Counted from the first letter of the stretch, positions 10,620-22,712 are shown. The stretch is DNA of 64,000 nucleotides from Gigaspora rosea (GCA_003550325.1 QKWP01000805.1:117117-181116); one strand, 5' to 3'. Notes: generated by a model from the sequence alone, not told the origin. Numbers and translations: made by a program.

Positions 10620-10995
10620 CAAAATTAATTTGGCTAATAAAATATAAAATGCAATTTTTTTTATTTTAATCCTATATATTTGTAAATGAAAATATTTGTA
10701 AATGAAAATAAAGAAAAATTTACTAAATTTCTAGTAGTTATTGAGAAATATTCATATAAAAATTTTAAAAAAACATTAATTATCTTAGAAAAATAAGATC
10801 GCAATTGTATTTTTTTTAAAACAATGCAATTGTGATCTTGATTTCTAAGATGCTTTTAATATTTTTTTTAAAAATTTATAAAAATATTTTTCAACAACTA
10901 CCAGACCAATTTTGACAAATTTTTTTTTATTTCATTCTAAAAGTTTATAGGATTAAAATAAAAAAAATGCCAAATTTAACCTGTTGTCATTGAGC
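10620..10995. repeat. Foldback MITE (AGTAGTTATTGAGAAATATT type)
   Basis: Two inverted arms meet near 10808. TTTTTATTTTAATCCTATA (about 10658-10676) recurs reversed near 10945-10965. The core TTGTTGAAAAATATT resembles the arms of the elements at 53365-53690 and 55950-56070. Flanking 10307-10620 and 10996-11270 are AT-rich with no recognisable feature. Confidence 0.6.
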
Positions 10996-11269
10996 TAAAA
11001 GACCTATATGATATACATAAAACATAACCAAATGTGTATATATATACATATTAAATTTTTGTCTACTCTAATATAGCTTCATTAACCATATACACATCTT
11101 TGACAATTTGACTATTATGATTATTGATATTACCATGCCTTCAAAACTCATCTCAATCCTAATATCTATCAATTTTATAACAACCAAAACAATTTAATTC
11201 TTATATTGGGTTTACAATACAAACGCATAAAATATAACAAAAATGTAGTCACACAAAATTGCATTATCC

Positions 11270-11690
11270 TTAAACTGTTTTCTAGCAAATTTGCTTAGAA
11301 TTTTTAAATTATTTGATAAATTTTACTATAATACCAAATTGTAATAAATAAAAGCTCCTCTAATATATGATTTTTTAAAACCAGATGAATCTAACTATTT
11401 ATAGTATTTGATAATAAAATTTCCAGGCAAATTTGCCTGAAAAATGTAAGTTTTTTTTTAAAAAAAGTTGATATATATGTTTAAGATCAATGATTTAAAG
11501 TAACACCATGTTAATACTAATTTAGGGTTGTTTGATTTTAAAATATATATTAAATTTTTTTTAAAAAATGCTCTTACAAGTATTATTAAATCACAAGAGC
11601 AACTTAGATAATTTAAAATAGTTGGAGATAAAGATGAATATCAAAAATCGTCAACTATTTTTTAGGCAAATTTGCCATATGGGCTGATTT
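11270..11690. repeat. Degenerate repeat with CAGGCAAATTTGCCTG palindromes
   Basis: Variants of the palindrome CAGGCAAATTTGCCTG occur near 11283, 11424 and 11663. They are the hallmark of the foldback family represented at 1-588 and 36793-37613. Boundaries are not clear. Confidence 0.45.
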
Positions 11691-14219
11691 GGCTTCGATC
11701 ACTATGTAAATTTTGTAATGATTATAAATTTGTAAATAAGAATTCAAATTTGTACCAATCAAACAAATTTGTTTTATATAAATTTTGGGATTATTACGAA
11801 TTTGGCCTATACTAAAAATCAATATTACGATTAGATAATTTATTAACCAATTATAAACAATTATCTTTCTTGAAACTACTCGCAATTACAGTTTGTAGAT
11901 GGGTTGTAAATAGATTTTTGTTAAAATAAGTAGAAATAAGTAGAAATGAGTAAAAATAGATAGAAATAAGCAAAAGGTATTGAAACTAAAAATATTAGCT
12001 TTTAGATAAAATTTTATATCAGGTTTTCTGTCTTTTGTTTATTTTATTTTTTTTTTAGCATCTTTGTATTTACAAACCTCTTTTTTAAAGTCTTTAGGTT
12101 ATTGTGCTAAATATATGAATTGCATAGAAGATTGAGAAACAAAAATTTTGAAATATTTATTATAAAACAAATATTTTTAAAAGTACAGGTATAAATTGAA
12201 ATACTCTTTGTGAAAATAATATTATGAGACCAATTTTGAAAATGATAGCATTCAATATTTATTTTCTAAAAAACTTGTTATGTTTTTTTAAATTAGACTT
12301 ACTATGTTATTTTTAATAAATTTATTATTTTTCTTTTTATATAGAAGAATTATATACTGTATTATTAAAAGCCTTAAAAAATTATTCTTCATGTGATAAA
12401 TTAGTATGCAACTTATATTATATATATTTACAGTATTAACGCCACAATGTTTCTAAACCAAATTATCACATAATGTGATATAATCGATTTGGAGTCAAAT
12501 CCGCCCATATGCCTGGATTTTATTATCAAATGATTGGTTAAATTCTTCCATGTTTAATTAATGAATATTAAATTAGTGTTAATGAATATGTTACTAGACA
12601 AAAGTACTACCAATATGCTTATGTTGCAAGTGCGGGGCAGAAAACATGATGCCCATGACTTGTGCAAAACTTTGGTAACAACATAAATAACAATTTTTGA
12701 TAATTTAGTACGATGACTGGAAATGATCTACAGAGATAAAATCTGATAAGGCATTGGATAACAAAAACTCCCAGTGCATGGGCAGGCGCATGACTTGTTA
12801 CTGATAATTTTCAATGCACAATTAATTACCTTTTATAAAACTAATTTTACTAATAAACCCACAAAAAATGGTTATAAAAAAAATACAATTTTATATCCTA
12901 TTAAAGCAAGAGGATAACGTATATCCGGATAAATGTGCAGTCAGACTTATTACTGTATAAGTCATCATATAAACCGAAACGAGTAGATCAATTTTTTAAT
13001 TATTAATATTAAATGTGATATGTAATTCATATGGTAAATCCTATCATAAAAATTTTTTTTACTTACAGTTTTAATTTGACCACACTCAGAGCTTATGATT
13101 CGATTCTGTATCAAAGTACAAAATTACAAGATTCCCAAATAAAAAGTCATGCGAGAATTTGCATTAATTGTAGAATTGAGCAACCCTTGCTCCTGCCTAT
13201 GCCCTAGAAGTTTTTCAACTGCTCTAGTGTTGTCACCTTAAGGCATTTAATAACCAATCAAATTTCAAGACATTCTGTGCACTAATAAAAAGGTTTTTTT
13301 TTGCATTAATAAAATCTTTTCTAACTTAACATAATAGCGAAACCTGACTTTAATTTTCTAGCGAAATTTTTTTCGGGTGAAATTTTTAGGTCGGTAACAC
13401 TAGGGTTCTAGTAAAATATAAATTGGCTGACTCGAATTAAAGCTGAAAATTTTAAACCTTTGAATAGTAACAAAGGATCCGTTCATTTGATTATCCCAGT
13501 GCTTTCTAATCAAAAATAAATGGACATACAAAAAATCATTTCACGTCATTCTAGATTTTTAAATTTAATACGTATGAATCTTTTAATGGATCATAATTTA
13601 TTTTATAAGCAGACGAGAGCTTACATAAAGTAACAACCAGTGCTATAAAATTATATATGTAAACATAATTGATCAATTTTTCACTTAAATGTAAGTTATA
13701 TACATTTAGAAAAATTTAATTGTAGTTGGTTTTTATGATCTGGTTGATTTTACTTTTTGGTTTATAACCTTTTTTATACTAAAAACAAATAAATAAATAA
13801 AAAATTATAAAATTAATAATATTTATAATATTTTAACATAGAATTTTAATATAAAATTATAAATTAAGAGATAAGTCGTAGTAAAAATTGCCGAAATTTA
13901 ATAGTTTTTTTATAATGATAGAATGCAGCTAGCTTACAATAAAAAGTTTTTTGTACCAAGTAAATGACTATTAAGTTTCTAACAAATATTGAAAAGCAAG
14001 TTACTTCAGTTCAATTAGTGGTAGGCTTATTGAAATAAGAAGATCACGAGTTATTGTTATTTTTCGTAATTAGTAATAATTATATCCTGGGCATTTGGAT
14101 ATAAGCGGAAATTTTATTTCCCCAGTGCCCAGGGTATAACTGATTTATACCTTGCGATCTTGATATAATGACCAGGGTATAATACTACTTATCCAGAAAT
14201 TCCAGACGGTAATAATTAT
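11691..14219. other. No recognisable gene; AT-rich
   Basis: I see no supported gene here. A possible decayed hAT MITE lies at 13225-13402 (ends TAGTGTTGTCACC and TAGTGTTACCGACC reversed) but it has no target duplication. The phrase AAATCCGCCCATAT at 12499 also occurs at 28480, so part of this stretch is a dispersed repeat. Confidence 0.5.
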
Positions 14220-14446
14220 TGTGGCGGCTTATGCTGAAATTGGCTTATACTGAAATTCAGGGTCTCTATTTAAATCTATAATACCTACTAAAATCCACAT
14301 ATACTCTTTTATTAATAACCCTAACCCTAAACCCTAACCAAACTATATAAAACAATATCTCTGAAAAAGCTCTCTAAAATTTTATAATTTCATAATAAAA
14401 TAACTTAAAATTTCAGCATAAGCCAATTTCAGCATAAGCTGCCACA
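14220..14446. mobile_element. 227-bp MITE with telomere-like core
   Basis: The inverted ends TGTGGCGGCTTATGCTGAAA and TGTGGCAGCTTATGCTGAAA (right end reversed) are flanked by ATTAT (14215-14219, 14447-14451). Each arm has a second copy of GGCTTAT.CTGAAATT. The centre (14318-14339) is CCCTAACCCTAAACCCTAAC, a telomere-like run. The following 14452-15074 stretch holds only a perfect 16-bp palindrome ACACGATGCATCGTGT near 14537. Confidence 0.82.
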
Positions 14447-15082
14447 ATTATTGTCACGGATTTCATATTGTATCTATTATAGATTCATTTATATATTATT
14501 TTACTATACTGCTTTAAAGCGCGAGAAATCATTATACACGATGCATCGTGTTAAAGGAGGTTTGCATGTTGTTGATACTTTTCAATTTCACGATTCTGGG
14601 CTACATATCGGGTAATCTTGTGATGTACCTGGCTTTAGCTGACCCCAATTTTTTACCGAGCTGACAAAGTAATAATCAAACTTATCACGCATTGCAATAG
14701 CGCAAGGCTGATTAATTTAAACGCTCTACAATAGTGCGATGCTAGCCCTTTGTTTATAAGACAGGATACAAGATCATTTTCGAAATAAGTACATGCGTAC
14801 CATGTGGAGATAAAAAGGTACATTTATGGAAGTTTTAGATGTGGTACATTCGCAATCAATAAATTTTATAGAATCATCAGCTTTTCGTAGTTTGATTTCA
14901 ACTATCTCAACATCTTAAAATTTATAGTTACATTTTGCAATATAATGCCAATACACACATATTTTAATCAAACGTGTACTGAATAGAATATAATAAACTT
15001 TCTAAATGAATGTAATGAAGAACCATTCCAGTTGAAAATAGATTTATACCTAAGAAATCTTAAAAATATTATTAGCTGTGAG

Positions 15083-16530
15083 TAGGGCTGTTAATCAGTC
15101 CGGTCCGGACTGACGGTCCTTTGGTCCATCCAGGGACCGGGCCGGTCTGGTCCTTTTTAGGATGGACCGAAAGGACCGTCGGTTCTAATAGTAAATATCA
15201 AATAAACTAATATTGTCATAATAATACGCTTGAAACAACTATTGTTTTTGATTACAATTCAACTACAACCCCCTTAGTTTGTTAAACAAGATTAAACCAC
15301 GTTTAATGTATAATGAGAACGGGCTGTTGTTAACGTTAATAAAATAGAGAAATTTATTAATGACAGCAATGGCGTGATCAGTTAATTTACAATTTGCACT
15401 GTATTTGTGCGAAATAACGCCTATGGGCATTATTTTGGGACACGAGTTTGAAACAAGCTAATGATTAATTTAGCCGAGGATTTTTAATAATAAAAATTAT
15501 AATTTGCATTCGACTAAATTAACTATTAGCTTGCCTCAAATTCGTGTTCCAAACAACGCCTATATGCAATTATCTTGATATTATGTCTACTAGTGTTCCA
15601 TGTGAACAACTATTTAGTTTAGCTAGATTAACAGTTACTAAATCACGAAATTCACTTGATAATGAAACAGTTCGGGCTGTTTTGTGTTTAAAATCTTGGT
15701 TTACTGAAGGCTTACCATTCTAAATTTTAATTTTACATTTTTTTTCCTGCTAGCAGGCTTTTTTTTTATATACGTATATAGTTTTATGGTGCTTATAAAA
15801 TACGTATAAAACTTTTATACTATAACATTTCACCGATTAAAATTTTTTTTGATTTTAACCTGGAAATAACCCAAACTAGTAGTATATTTATTTTTAATAT
15901 TTTTTTTTATTAAATATATTACGTTTATAAATTTTTAATATTTGACAAACATGTAAATGCTAATAATATTAATAAATATATTATTTTCTATGCAAGTAAC
16001 ATCTAATCGTTTCGTTAATTTACTTTAATATTTTCATATATTAAGACAATTCTTGTTTTGAATCAGTACAAGATTGAACATTTGGCGTGTCCAATTATGA
16101 TTACGGTATGTTATTTCAATCAAAATTACCAAGTGGTTAAAAGTGACAAAAATATTTTTAACTGATTTTAACGATAATGTTCATATTTACGAAGTTAATT
16201 AAATGATGTTATTTTGCTATTTGCTATATTAATATACTATTATTTTCTAATCCATAATTTATGTATGACTAAAATTATCAAACGTATTAATTATTGCTCT
16301 CTTATATCACATAAGCAAATATTATAACTTTGAAAAGCTTATTGTAAAAGTATTGAAATTCTTTATACTAACAAACTTAATTTCATTGTTATAGCAAAAA
16401 AGTATTATATTGATCATTGGTCTGTCCGGTCTAGCTCTATTCGGTCCTATTCGGTCCTGGACGCAGTCCGGTCCGGTTTTTTAAAAGACTGGGCAGTCTT
16501 TTAACCAGGACGGACCGATTAACAGCCCTA
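15083..16530 (+). mobile_element. hAT transposon remnant, word CCGGTCC
   Basis: The ends TAGGGCTGTTAATCAGTCCG and TAGGGCTGTTAATCGGTCCG (right end reversed) are flanked by GCTGTGAG (15075-15082) and GCTATGAG (16531-16538), an 8-bp duplication with one transition. Subterminal zones are dense in GGTCCGGTCC words. It retains the end of a hAT transposase (15577-15723), so it is an internally deleted relative of an autonomous element. A nested TA-type MITE lies at about 15433-15562. Fragments of the same right end occur at 25868-25968 and 27170-27275. Confidence 0.9.
15577..15723 (+). pseudogene. hAT transposase, C-terminal dimerisation remnant
   Basis: Forty-eight codons followed by a stop. They contain SVPCEQLFSLARLTVTKSRN and ETVRAVLCLKSW, the well-known hAT C-terminal dimerisation signature (family pattern S..SER.FS...........L....V..L..L). 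Everything upstream, including the catalytic domain, is missing, and a MITE sits just before it. The codons that remain are undamaged, so loss of the gene body was probably by deletion. Confidence 0.9.
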
Positions 16531-16809
16531 GCTATGAGAAAGGAAAAAGAAAGGAGAAAGCACAGCTTATTATTGATAGATATAAAAAGGTAAGTAATTT
16601 TTTGTTAGTTTTCTATAATCATATTCTTAAGAATTTGGTCTGCCAGTCTCAAGATATCCAGCTTCAATTCTACTTCCTTTTAGTGTTAAAACTACAGTAT
16701 AGTCTGTGCACCGTGCCTTTTTTTTTTGAGTTCTTTTTCTCAGCACTGGCTGTACTTGCCCCATTACCCCTATGAATTTGAAAATATTATCATCAGTTAC
16801 TATCCTTAA

Positions 16810-17600
16810 GAATTAATTCCACTAAAATTATAATATTTACCATACGCCCCATATCTCAGCATTTATTGGCAAGTCAGTTGTGGTAATATTTAATAATGGT
16901 GAAAGTACTTCACATACAAACGATCTCTCATTTATTTGGAGTTTGTTAGATCTATACGATTTCCATTTTGGAGATTCCCATACCCAATTCCTAAAGATAT
17001 AAATATTTATTATATCTGTTAAATAACAAAATAATAATTTAGATTACTCACAATGCATCTAAGAATTTATGTGTTAACTCTTCTAACTTTCTGGGTTGAT
17101 CCAAAAATTCTCCAAATAAGGCATCGCCATATTTTTCATCATGATTCTTCTCTGTTTTTTCACGTACAAATTTCTTACAAATATTCTTTAATGTTTCATC
17201 ATGTTGTATTAAAAATTTTCCGCTTGGAGCCTTGAAAACTTTTTTGCCTTCTTCAGATAATGTGGTAAAAGGCTCCAAAATTCCTGAACACAATGGATGA
17301 TCATATCCAAGTTTCTCTATTTGTATTTTTTCAAGTTCATTTTAGATATCTTTCCACATGGATTTTTCATCCTCATTGGAGTTTTCATCCTCATTGAAGT
17401 TTGACAAGCTATATTATATATCGGTTAACAAAGTGATAATTCTTTAAAAATGATTATATACCTTATATACACAAACCTTATGTACATCTCGTTTAGGTGA
17501 TACAAAATTCTCTTTTGCATTGGTTACCCAAGAAACTTTTATTCTCTATTGGGTATAAAATAGATTAAACTTATTAAGTCTTCTGAATTAAATTACTAAT
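16810..17600 (-). pseudogene. Multi-exon hypothetical gene or its remnant
   Basis: On the minus strand are three plausible coding blocks. One near 17480-17550 contains KVSWVTNAKENFVSP. A second, 17045-17345, contains YDHPLCSGILEPFTTL, KFVREKTEKNHDEKYGDAL and FLDQPRKLEELTHKFLDAL. A third, near 16845-16995, contains WESPKWKSYRSNK and FVCEVLSPLLNITTTDLPI. Composition is protein-like and introns of 50-100 bp would fit, but a stop lies in the middle block just before NELEKIQIEKLG. I do not recognise the family. It lies directly downstream of the hAT element. Confidence 0.35.
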
Positions 17601-17699
17601 AAAAGAGTACTTACTAATGCGTTGTCATGAGCATGTTGATTTTTGTGGAGAAGTGGGTGGGGCGAATTTACAATGCTTGATTTGCTTGTGAGTGGAGAG

Positions 17700-17880
17700 A
17701 GAGAGAGAGTTTGTGGCAAGTGTATTTATGTAGGTTTTCCGTTGATGCCTGGTGTAACATCACGTGATCGGCTGGTGTCTGCACATCACATGATCGACGT
17801 GTAACTCCACCTGATTGGCTCATGCATTGAGCCCCGTGTGCCCACCTGATTAGTTTGCACTTGAGTGCCCCGTCAACTTC
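17700..17880. promoter_or_regulatory. Repeated CACRTGAT motifs beside a GA run
   Basis: Motifs of the form CACGTGATCGGC, CACATGATCGAC, CACCTGATTGGC and CACCTGATTAGT recur at about 17761, 17788, 17808 and 17842. A (GA)n run is at about 17694-17710. They lie upstream of the minus-strand hypothetical gene and could be its promoter elements, or part of a repeat. Nothing else is seen in 17600-18078. Confidence 0.3.
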
Positions 17881-18197
17881 TAAGATAGAACAAATAACCA
17901 ATCACAGCACTTTAAATAAATTTCTTTGATCAATTTTAAGCATTCTATGTACTGTACACATATACTATAATACAAGATAAAAAATCTAAAAAAGATTTTA
18001 ATATCTTATTTGGATATCTGAGTATTCGCGCAGTTGTTAAATTATAAATAAAAATGTTTATAGAAATTTTTTGCATTTGTTTTGTCTCTCATTTTGGGAA
18101 CTAACTAACGACGGAAATACATTTGAGTGTTTCTCCTGCTAATCGAGCAACCTACGCAATTTCTTAGCATCGTGCAATATTCTTTTTTGTTTTCTTT

Positions 18198-18870
18198 TGA
18201 CTGTCGTCCCGTCAGGCCATTAAGAACTTTATAGCAGTGACTGTCGTCCCAACAGGCCACGTTCCTGAACCAATATATATAAACCTCAGCTTCACATATG
18301 ACTGTCGTCCCAACAGGCCATCGAAGCGTTAGAATTCTGTATAACTGACTGTGTCCCGACAGGCCAATTAAACAAATATAGTAGTCCTAGCTCCTCATAT
18401 GACTGTCGTCCCAACAGGTCAGTTTTGTAGCTAATTGGGCAGGGAGGGAGGATTGACGTAACCAGAACTAATGTCGGGTTCGCAAAAGAAACAAAACTAT
18501 CTCCCTTGCAAACCACTTGCTTAGTAATATACCTATTCATTCATTATCTCATACTTACTCCTCTCATGAAAATTACTTCATACTTACCAAAAATCACTGA
18601 TCGACCAATTGATCGATCATAAGACCGAACATGATCAGACATGTCACATGTTTGGTTCTGTGATGATTCGAGACAAAAGCTGCCTCAATACTTAAAACCA
18701 AATATATCAACCCCAGCTTCTTATATGACTGTCGTCCCGACAGGTCATCGAAGCATTAGAATTAATTAATGTGCAAATGACTGTCGTCCTGACAGGTCAA
18801 TTACTTAAACAAATATGTTTAGTCACATATCGACCCTAGCTTCTTATATGACTGTCGTCCCGACAGGCCA
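18198..18870. repeat. Eight hairpin repeats TGACTGTCGTCCCGACAGGC
   Basis: Copies at 18198-18219, 18238-18259, 18299-18320, 18346-18366, 18400-18421, 18726-18747, 18778-18799 and 18849-18870. The core CTGTCG-TCC-CGACAG forms a 6-bp stem with a 3-nt loop. Spacing within clusters is 40-71 bp. The two clusters (five and three copies) each precede a copy of the larger repeated unit, indicating a cluster-plus-unit duplication. Spacers share remnants such as TCGAAGC.TTAGAATT, so they are not unique spacers. Confidence 0.85.
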
Positions 18871-19148
18871 TTTCGGAGGGTAGGGAGGGAGGGTCGATTT
18901 AACCAGAACGAATGTCGGGTTCGCAGAAGAAAAAAGGCTATTTCTTCTACGTACCTTATCAAATGCTAACATATCAGAATACTAACCCATTACCTCATAC
19001 TTAATCAATTTAATTTCTTAAACTTTTCCATTTTGAACGCATTCCGTAAGAATTACTTCATACTAGAATTATTGATCGATCAACCGATCGATCATTAGAC
19101 TGAACATAATCGGATATATCCATGTTCAGTCTCGTGGTGATTCGAGAC

Positions 19149-19185
19149 AAAAGCTGCCTCGATACTTACGTATCGAGCAGCTTTT
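19149..19185. other. Hairpin in the recombinase element repeat unit
   Basis: AAAAGCTGC-CTCGATAC-TTAC-GTATCGAG-CAGCTTTT forms a long stem with one bulged base. A second, slightly decayed copy is at 21583-21619, and a half copy lies near 18680. It could end transcripts or mark a recombination boundary; the function is not known. Confidence 0.6.
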
Positions 19186-19389
19186 TGTTTTGTCTCTCAT
19201 TTTGGGAACTAACTAACGACGGAAATACATTTGGGTGGTTAAAGAGCATCGCTCTTAATAAATTTTTAACATATAGCACCCAAAAAACACTACAATTATT
19301 CTATACACTGAACCACCTAATAACAATTATTTACTCCCCAAAACCCATCAATCCTGAAGCGCTTGAATTAGCTGTGCCCACTGCCCTCA

Positions 19390-20770
19390 TATACTGTATA
19401 TAACCTAGCCGCATCAGAAACCGAATCACCAATACTTTGAATCTGTTCCAATGATAAACCACACCTTATTGCCGCAGTGGAACCACCTATCCTAAGACTA
19501 TGAGCCATAAATCTTTCTTTAACATTAATATGATTTGCAACTCATTTAAGTACAGAAGAAACCATTATTTCTTGTTCTATTTTGGACAAACACAAAGGTG
19601 TATCTTCACTTGTTTTCGGTCTCACTCTTTGATACCCCTCTCTTCACTGGACAGTATTTACTGTACAATCTCTCAATTGTAATGAACTTCCCTTTTGTCA
19701 GCTAATCTCTCCTGATCATCTCATAGCCCTTAACCTAGGGTTAATAAAGCCAAATCTCGAAGCAAAAACTCATAACTAATTCCTTTTGGAGAAAAATCAA
19801 AATAATGCTTCAATGCCCTAATAGCAAAGGGTCCCTTGGTTACTTCACCACTGTATCTTGAGCTGCACACCTTTTTATACCATTAACTACATATTGCATG
19901 GCACAATATTTTGAAAGATCATGTAAATTTTAAACCCTATGAGCCCTGAAAATTGAAGCCAAACACCCAGCTAACTCGGAAACCCATTCTGACGTTTCTA
20001 ACCAAGCAAGAAAAGCTGCTATCATTGGAGTTGCCACAGGTAAAAGTGTATGATTCACTTTACACCAAAGCTTTCCATGCTTTTCCTAGTCTTTTCCTAT
20101 AGGGCCCGCTTATAGAATTTTCTACCAGGTACTCTGCATGTACTCAGTATCCTTGGACCAATCTATTCGAATCACTTTTAACGCACAATTTCCTGTTGTT
20201 GCAATGTTCCAAACATCCAGAGGGGCCAGGCCAAATAATTTTCTTTGGTGGTGGAAGGACTATTTTTCCTTTTGGGCCTCTATAATTATGGGCCGCCACG
20301 GAGCTACAACCCAAACCGGTACAATAATTACTATAGGTGCACTGGCATACATAATAGCTTGATAAATCATTTACAAATAATTTTTCACCAATTCTGCAAA
20401 AAAAAACAATCCACTACTTGTCACCTTGGACAGAAGTGCAAGCTGTCGAATCTCTTCTTTTCTGTATTCAGATGGCTTGCAAATTTGTCAATATCGACAT
20501 TTCCCCAATAATCCACCAACTGCTCTATTATTTTCATTTTAAACACCCAATCCCTTTTTTAACCAAAACTTGCTTAATACCCGCCTCTGGAATGCCCAGT
20601 TCATGACACAGAAACCTCAACAAATCCACACCAAAATTGCTTTCAAAATTGGCTTGCCACTTTTTGTGAGTTGGTTCAACATCACTATTAGTCGAAGATA
20701 AAGGTTCATCCTCTACCGTAGCTGACTTATCTTTGTTTTGGCTCATAGTGTAAGGATAATAATTCAAGGC
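19390..20770 (-). pseudogene. Tyrosine recombinase fossil
   Basis: The C-terminal catalytic region, with the conserved His-x-x-Arg box and the later Gly/Tyr region, is recognisable at 19390-19510. A central SAM-like recombinase region lies near 19900-20060. The upstream part resembles the RNase H-to-recombinase linker seen in DIRS-related elements. It is broken several times and old. Under the fossil rule no breaks are itemised. Confidence 0.6.
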
Positions 20771-20982
20771 TAAAGTTGCTCGATTTAACCAGAACGAATG
20801 TCGGGTTCGCAGAAGAAAAAAGGCTATTTCTTCTACGTACAGTACCTTATCATATCAGAATACTAACCCATTACCTCATACTTACTCAATTTAATTTCTT
20901 AAACTTTTCCATTTTGAACGCATTCCGTAAGAATTATTTCATACTAGAATTACTGATCGATCAACCGATCGATCATTAGACT

Positions 20983-21530
20983 TGTCACGGGGTAAATGTG
21001 ACCTCCCAAATATCAGATAATCATTAATCCGTACACCACGCCACATTTCATAATTGACAATGCATAATTAACAAACGATGCATATCGGTAATCCGGCATA
21101 TAATTAATTACATCATCATTAACCCCTCAATTATAGTGATTATACCGGGATTCCTCTATGATCACAGATCAGTGATTCTACCGTGATCCTTCGTGATGAA
21201 AGATCGATTTATTCCTAAGTTCCTTACCTTAGAAATAGTTTTATTTGATTCTTCAACGATGTACTATTTTAATTATCCTTAAACCCATTAGATTCATTAA
21301 GTTAGTAAAACCTATAAAAGCACTTCGATTTCACTGTTGTTTAAAGATCATCCTACGGGATTCTAATATTTTCTTCTAAAAATTCCCTAATAAATTACCT
21401 TAATAAACTTATTTGATAAAATATATTATTTCCAAATCACCAACGTCACGCCTCTGGCGAATTGCCTTATAATATAAATCTTATATTTTTTTGTGTATAA
21501 ATTAATAAACGTACGATTCACCCCGTAACA
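20983..21530. mobile_element. Solo LTR, 548 bp
   Basis: Begins TGTCACGGGGT and ends ACCCCGTAACA, flanked by a 4-bp duplication GACT (20979-20982, 21531-21534). The undisturbed target is visible in the sister unit at about 19097-19105. A TATAAAAG box lies at about 21315. It is most likely a solo LTR of a Ty3/gypsy-like element and younger than the unit it interrupts. Confidence 0.7.
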
Positions 21531-21770
21531 GACTGAACATAATCGGGTATATCACATGTTTAGTCTCGTGGCGATTCAAGACAAAAGCTGCCTCGATACT
21601 TATGTATCTAGCAGCTTTATTTTACATAATTTGTGGTGTAGCGCGCATAATTTGCATAATTTACAGTTTTATAATCCTGGACACCCTAATTAGAGGACCG
21701 AGATGATCAGTGACATCACGTAACCCGTAATTTTCGTGGTCGCCCTGATGGACTCGTTAACTATTTAATT

Positions 21771-22050
21771 ATTGTCCGGAGCGAAGCGAAGGACTTATAT
21801 TTCTTATGCGCTTTGATGACTGAAATGATCTAATTCCATTTTTTGATATGATGCGGACAGACACCAAATACGGAAGTTACATTTTTGATATTACTATTAT
21901 TGATCCATCAAAAATGTAACTTTTGTATCACCTTACGTAAACATATAAAGTCCTCCACTACGCTCCGGACAATTATTGATGCATCAAAAAATGTAGCTTT
22001 TGTATCACCTTATGTAAACATATAAAGTCCTCCGCTACGCTCCGGACAAT
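21771..22050. mobile_element. MITE with duplicated right end
   Basis: The ends ATTGTCCGGAGCGAAGCGAA and ATTGTCCGGAGCGTAGCGGA (right end reversed) define a 280-bp element. The right terminus (about 78 bp, containing CATCAAAAATGTA and CCGGACAAT) is present twice in tandem: about 21895-21972 and 21973-22050. A fragment of the same end occurs at about 38242-38271. Confidence 0.7.
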
Positions 22051-22389
22051 AAGTTACATACATATTGATAGCACGTGGTACTGGAAGATAATCTAGAATT
22101 TTGATGATCTTTGGCAGAGCAAAACAAGAAAGAAAGTGAAAAACCTGAAAAATACAAAAAACGGCAGTCTAAACCTACCTTGGTGGATTAAATTAAAAAT
22201 GTTCGGAAAGCCAATTTTGCTTATATATAACTACCTAAAACCCATATAGGATAACTTTCTTCTGATTGGTCAATCATTTACAATTGTATTTATATAAGTA
22301 AAAAAATAAAAATTAAACCTGTCTCTATCTTCGAAGAAGTGCCAACAGTTACTATGCAAAATAATTCCAAATAATCCCACACCTAGAGG

Positions 22390-22712
22390 CAGTGTTGTCA
22401 TGGGACATGGACACAGACAACGAACAGTCCGGGACGTGTTTGCCCTGAATTTTTTTTTGTCCTAGACATTCAGCGAATCAACACATAATCACCAACCAAT
22501 AAAATTTGGTGTATCCCTTGTAAATTATCATCATTTTTTATATAAGGTCTGTATAATTCCACAATTTGATTGGTTTTACCTAGCAGACATGTCCTGGACA
22601 TAGTAGGGACAAAGTTAAAATTAGTGGGACATTGTCCATGTACAATATCATGTTGGGACATTATTGCGGACATGTTCCAAATGTCCCGCCTCAGACTGTC
22701 TGTGTTCCTGTA
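22390..22712. mobile_element. hAT MITE, word GGACATG, right end eroded
   Basis: Starts CAGTGTTGTCATGGGACATG, matching the MITE at 26513-26783 over much of its length (shared TTTGATTGGTTTTACCT block). The right terminus has lost its last ten or so bases, so no clear duplication remains (left flank CCTAGAGG). Confidence 0.7.

Larger units (their letters stand above)
18079..21640 (-). mobile_element. Tyrosine-recombinase element fossil (DIRS/Crypton-like)
   Basis: A broken element with a recombinase gene on the minus strand (19390-20770) and repeated non-coding units at both sides. A repeat of about 45 bp (18079-18125, 19187-19232) and a longer unit (18447-18700, 18889-19200, 20779-21620) containing ATCGATCAACCGATCGATC and a terminator-like hairpin recur. 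Eight small hairpin repeats lie at 18198-18870. The gene has several breaks. The absence of a recognisable reverse transcriptase leaves the DIRS versus Crypton assignment open. The third unit was later split by a solo LTR. Confidence 0.6.

Noticed and set aside
13225-13402. Additional hAT MITE
   Set aside because: Ends TAGTGTTGTCACC and TAGTGTTACCGACC look right, but there is no 8-bp duplication and no clear word array.
17668-17901. 77-residue minus-strand open frame
   Set aside because: Runs across a (GA)n repeat and low-complexity DNA; no protein-like pattern.
18198-18870. CRISPR-like array (short hairpin repeats with regular spacers)
   Set aside because: Spacers are not unique and share sequence. 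The setting is eukaryotic, and the repeats belong to a recombinase element.
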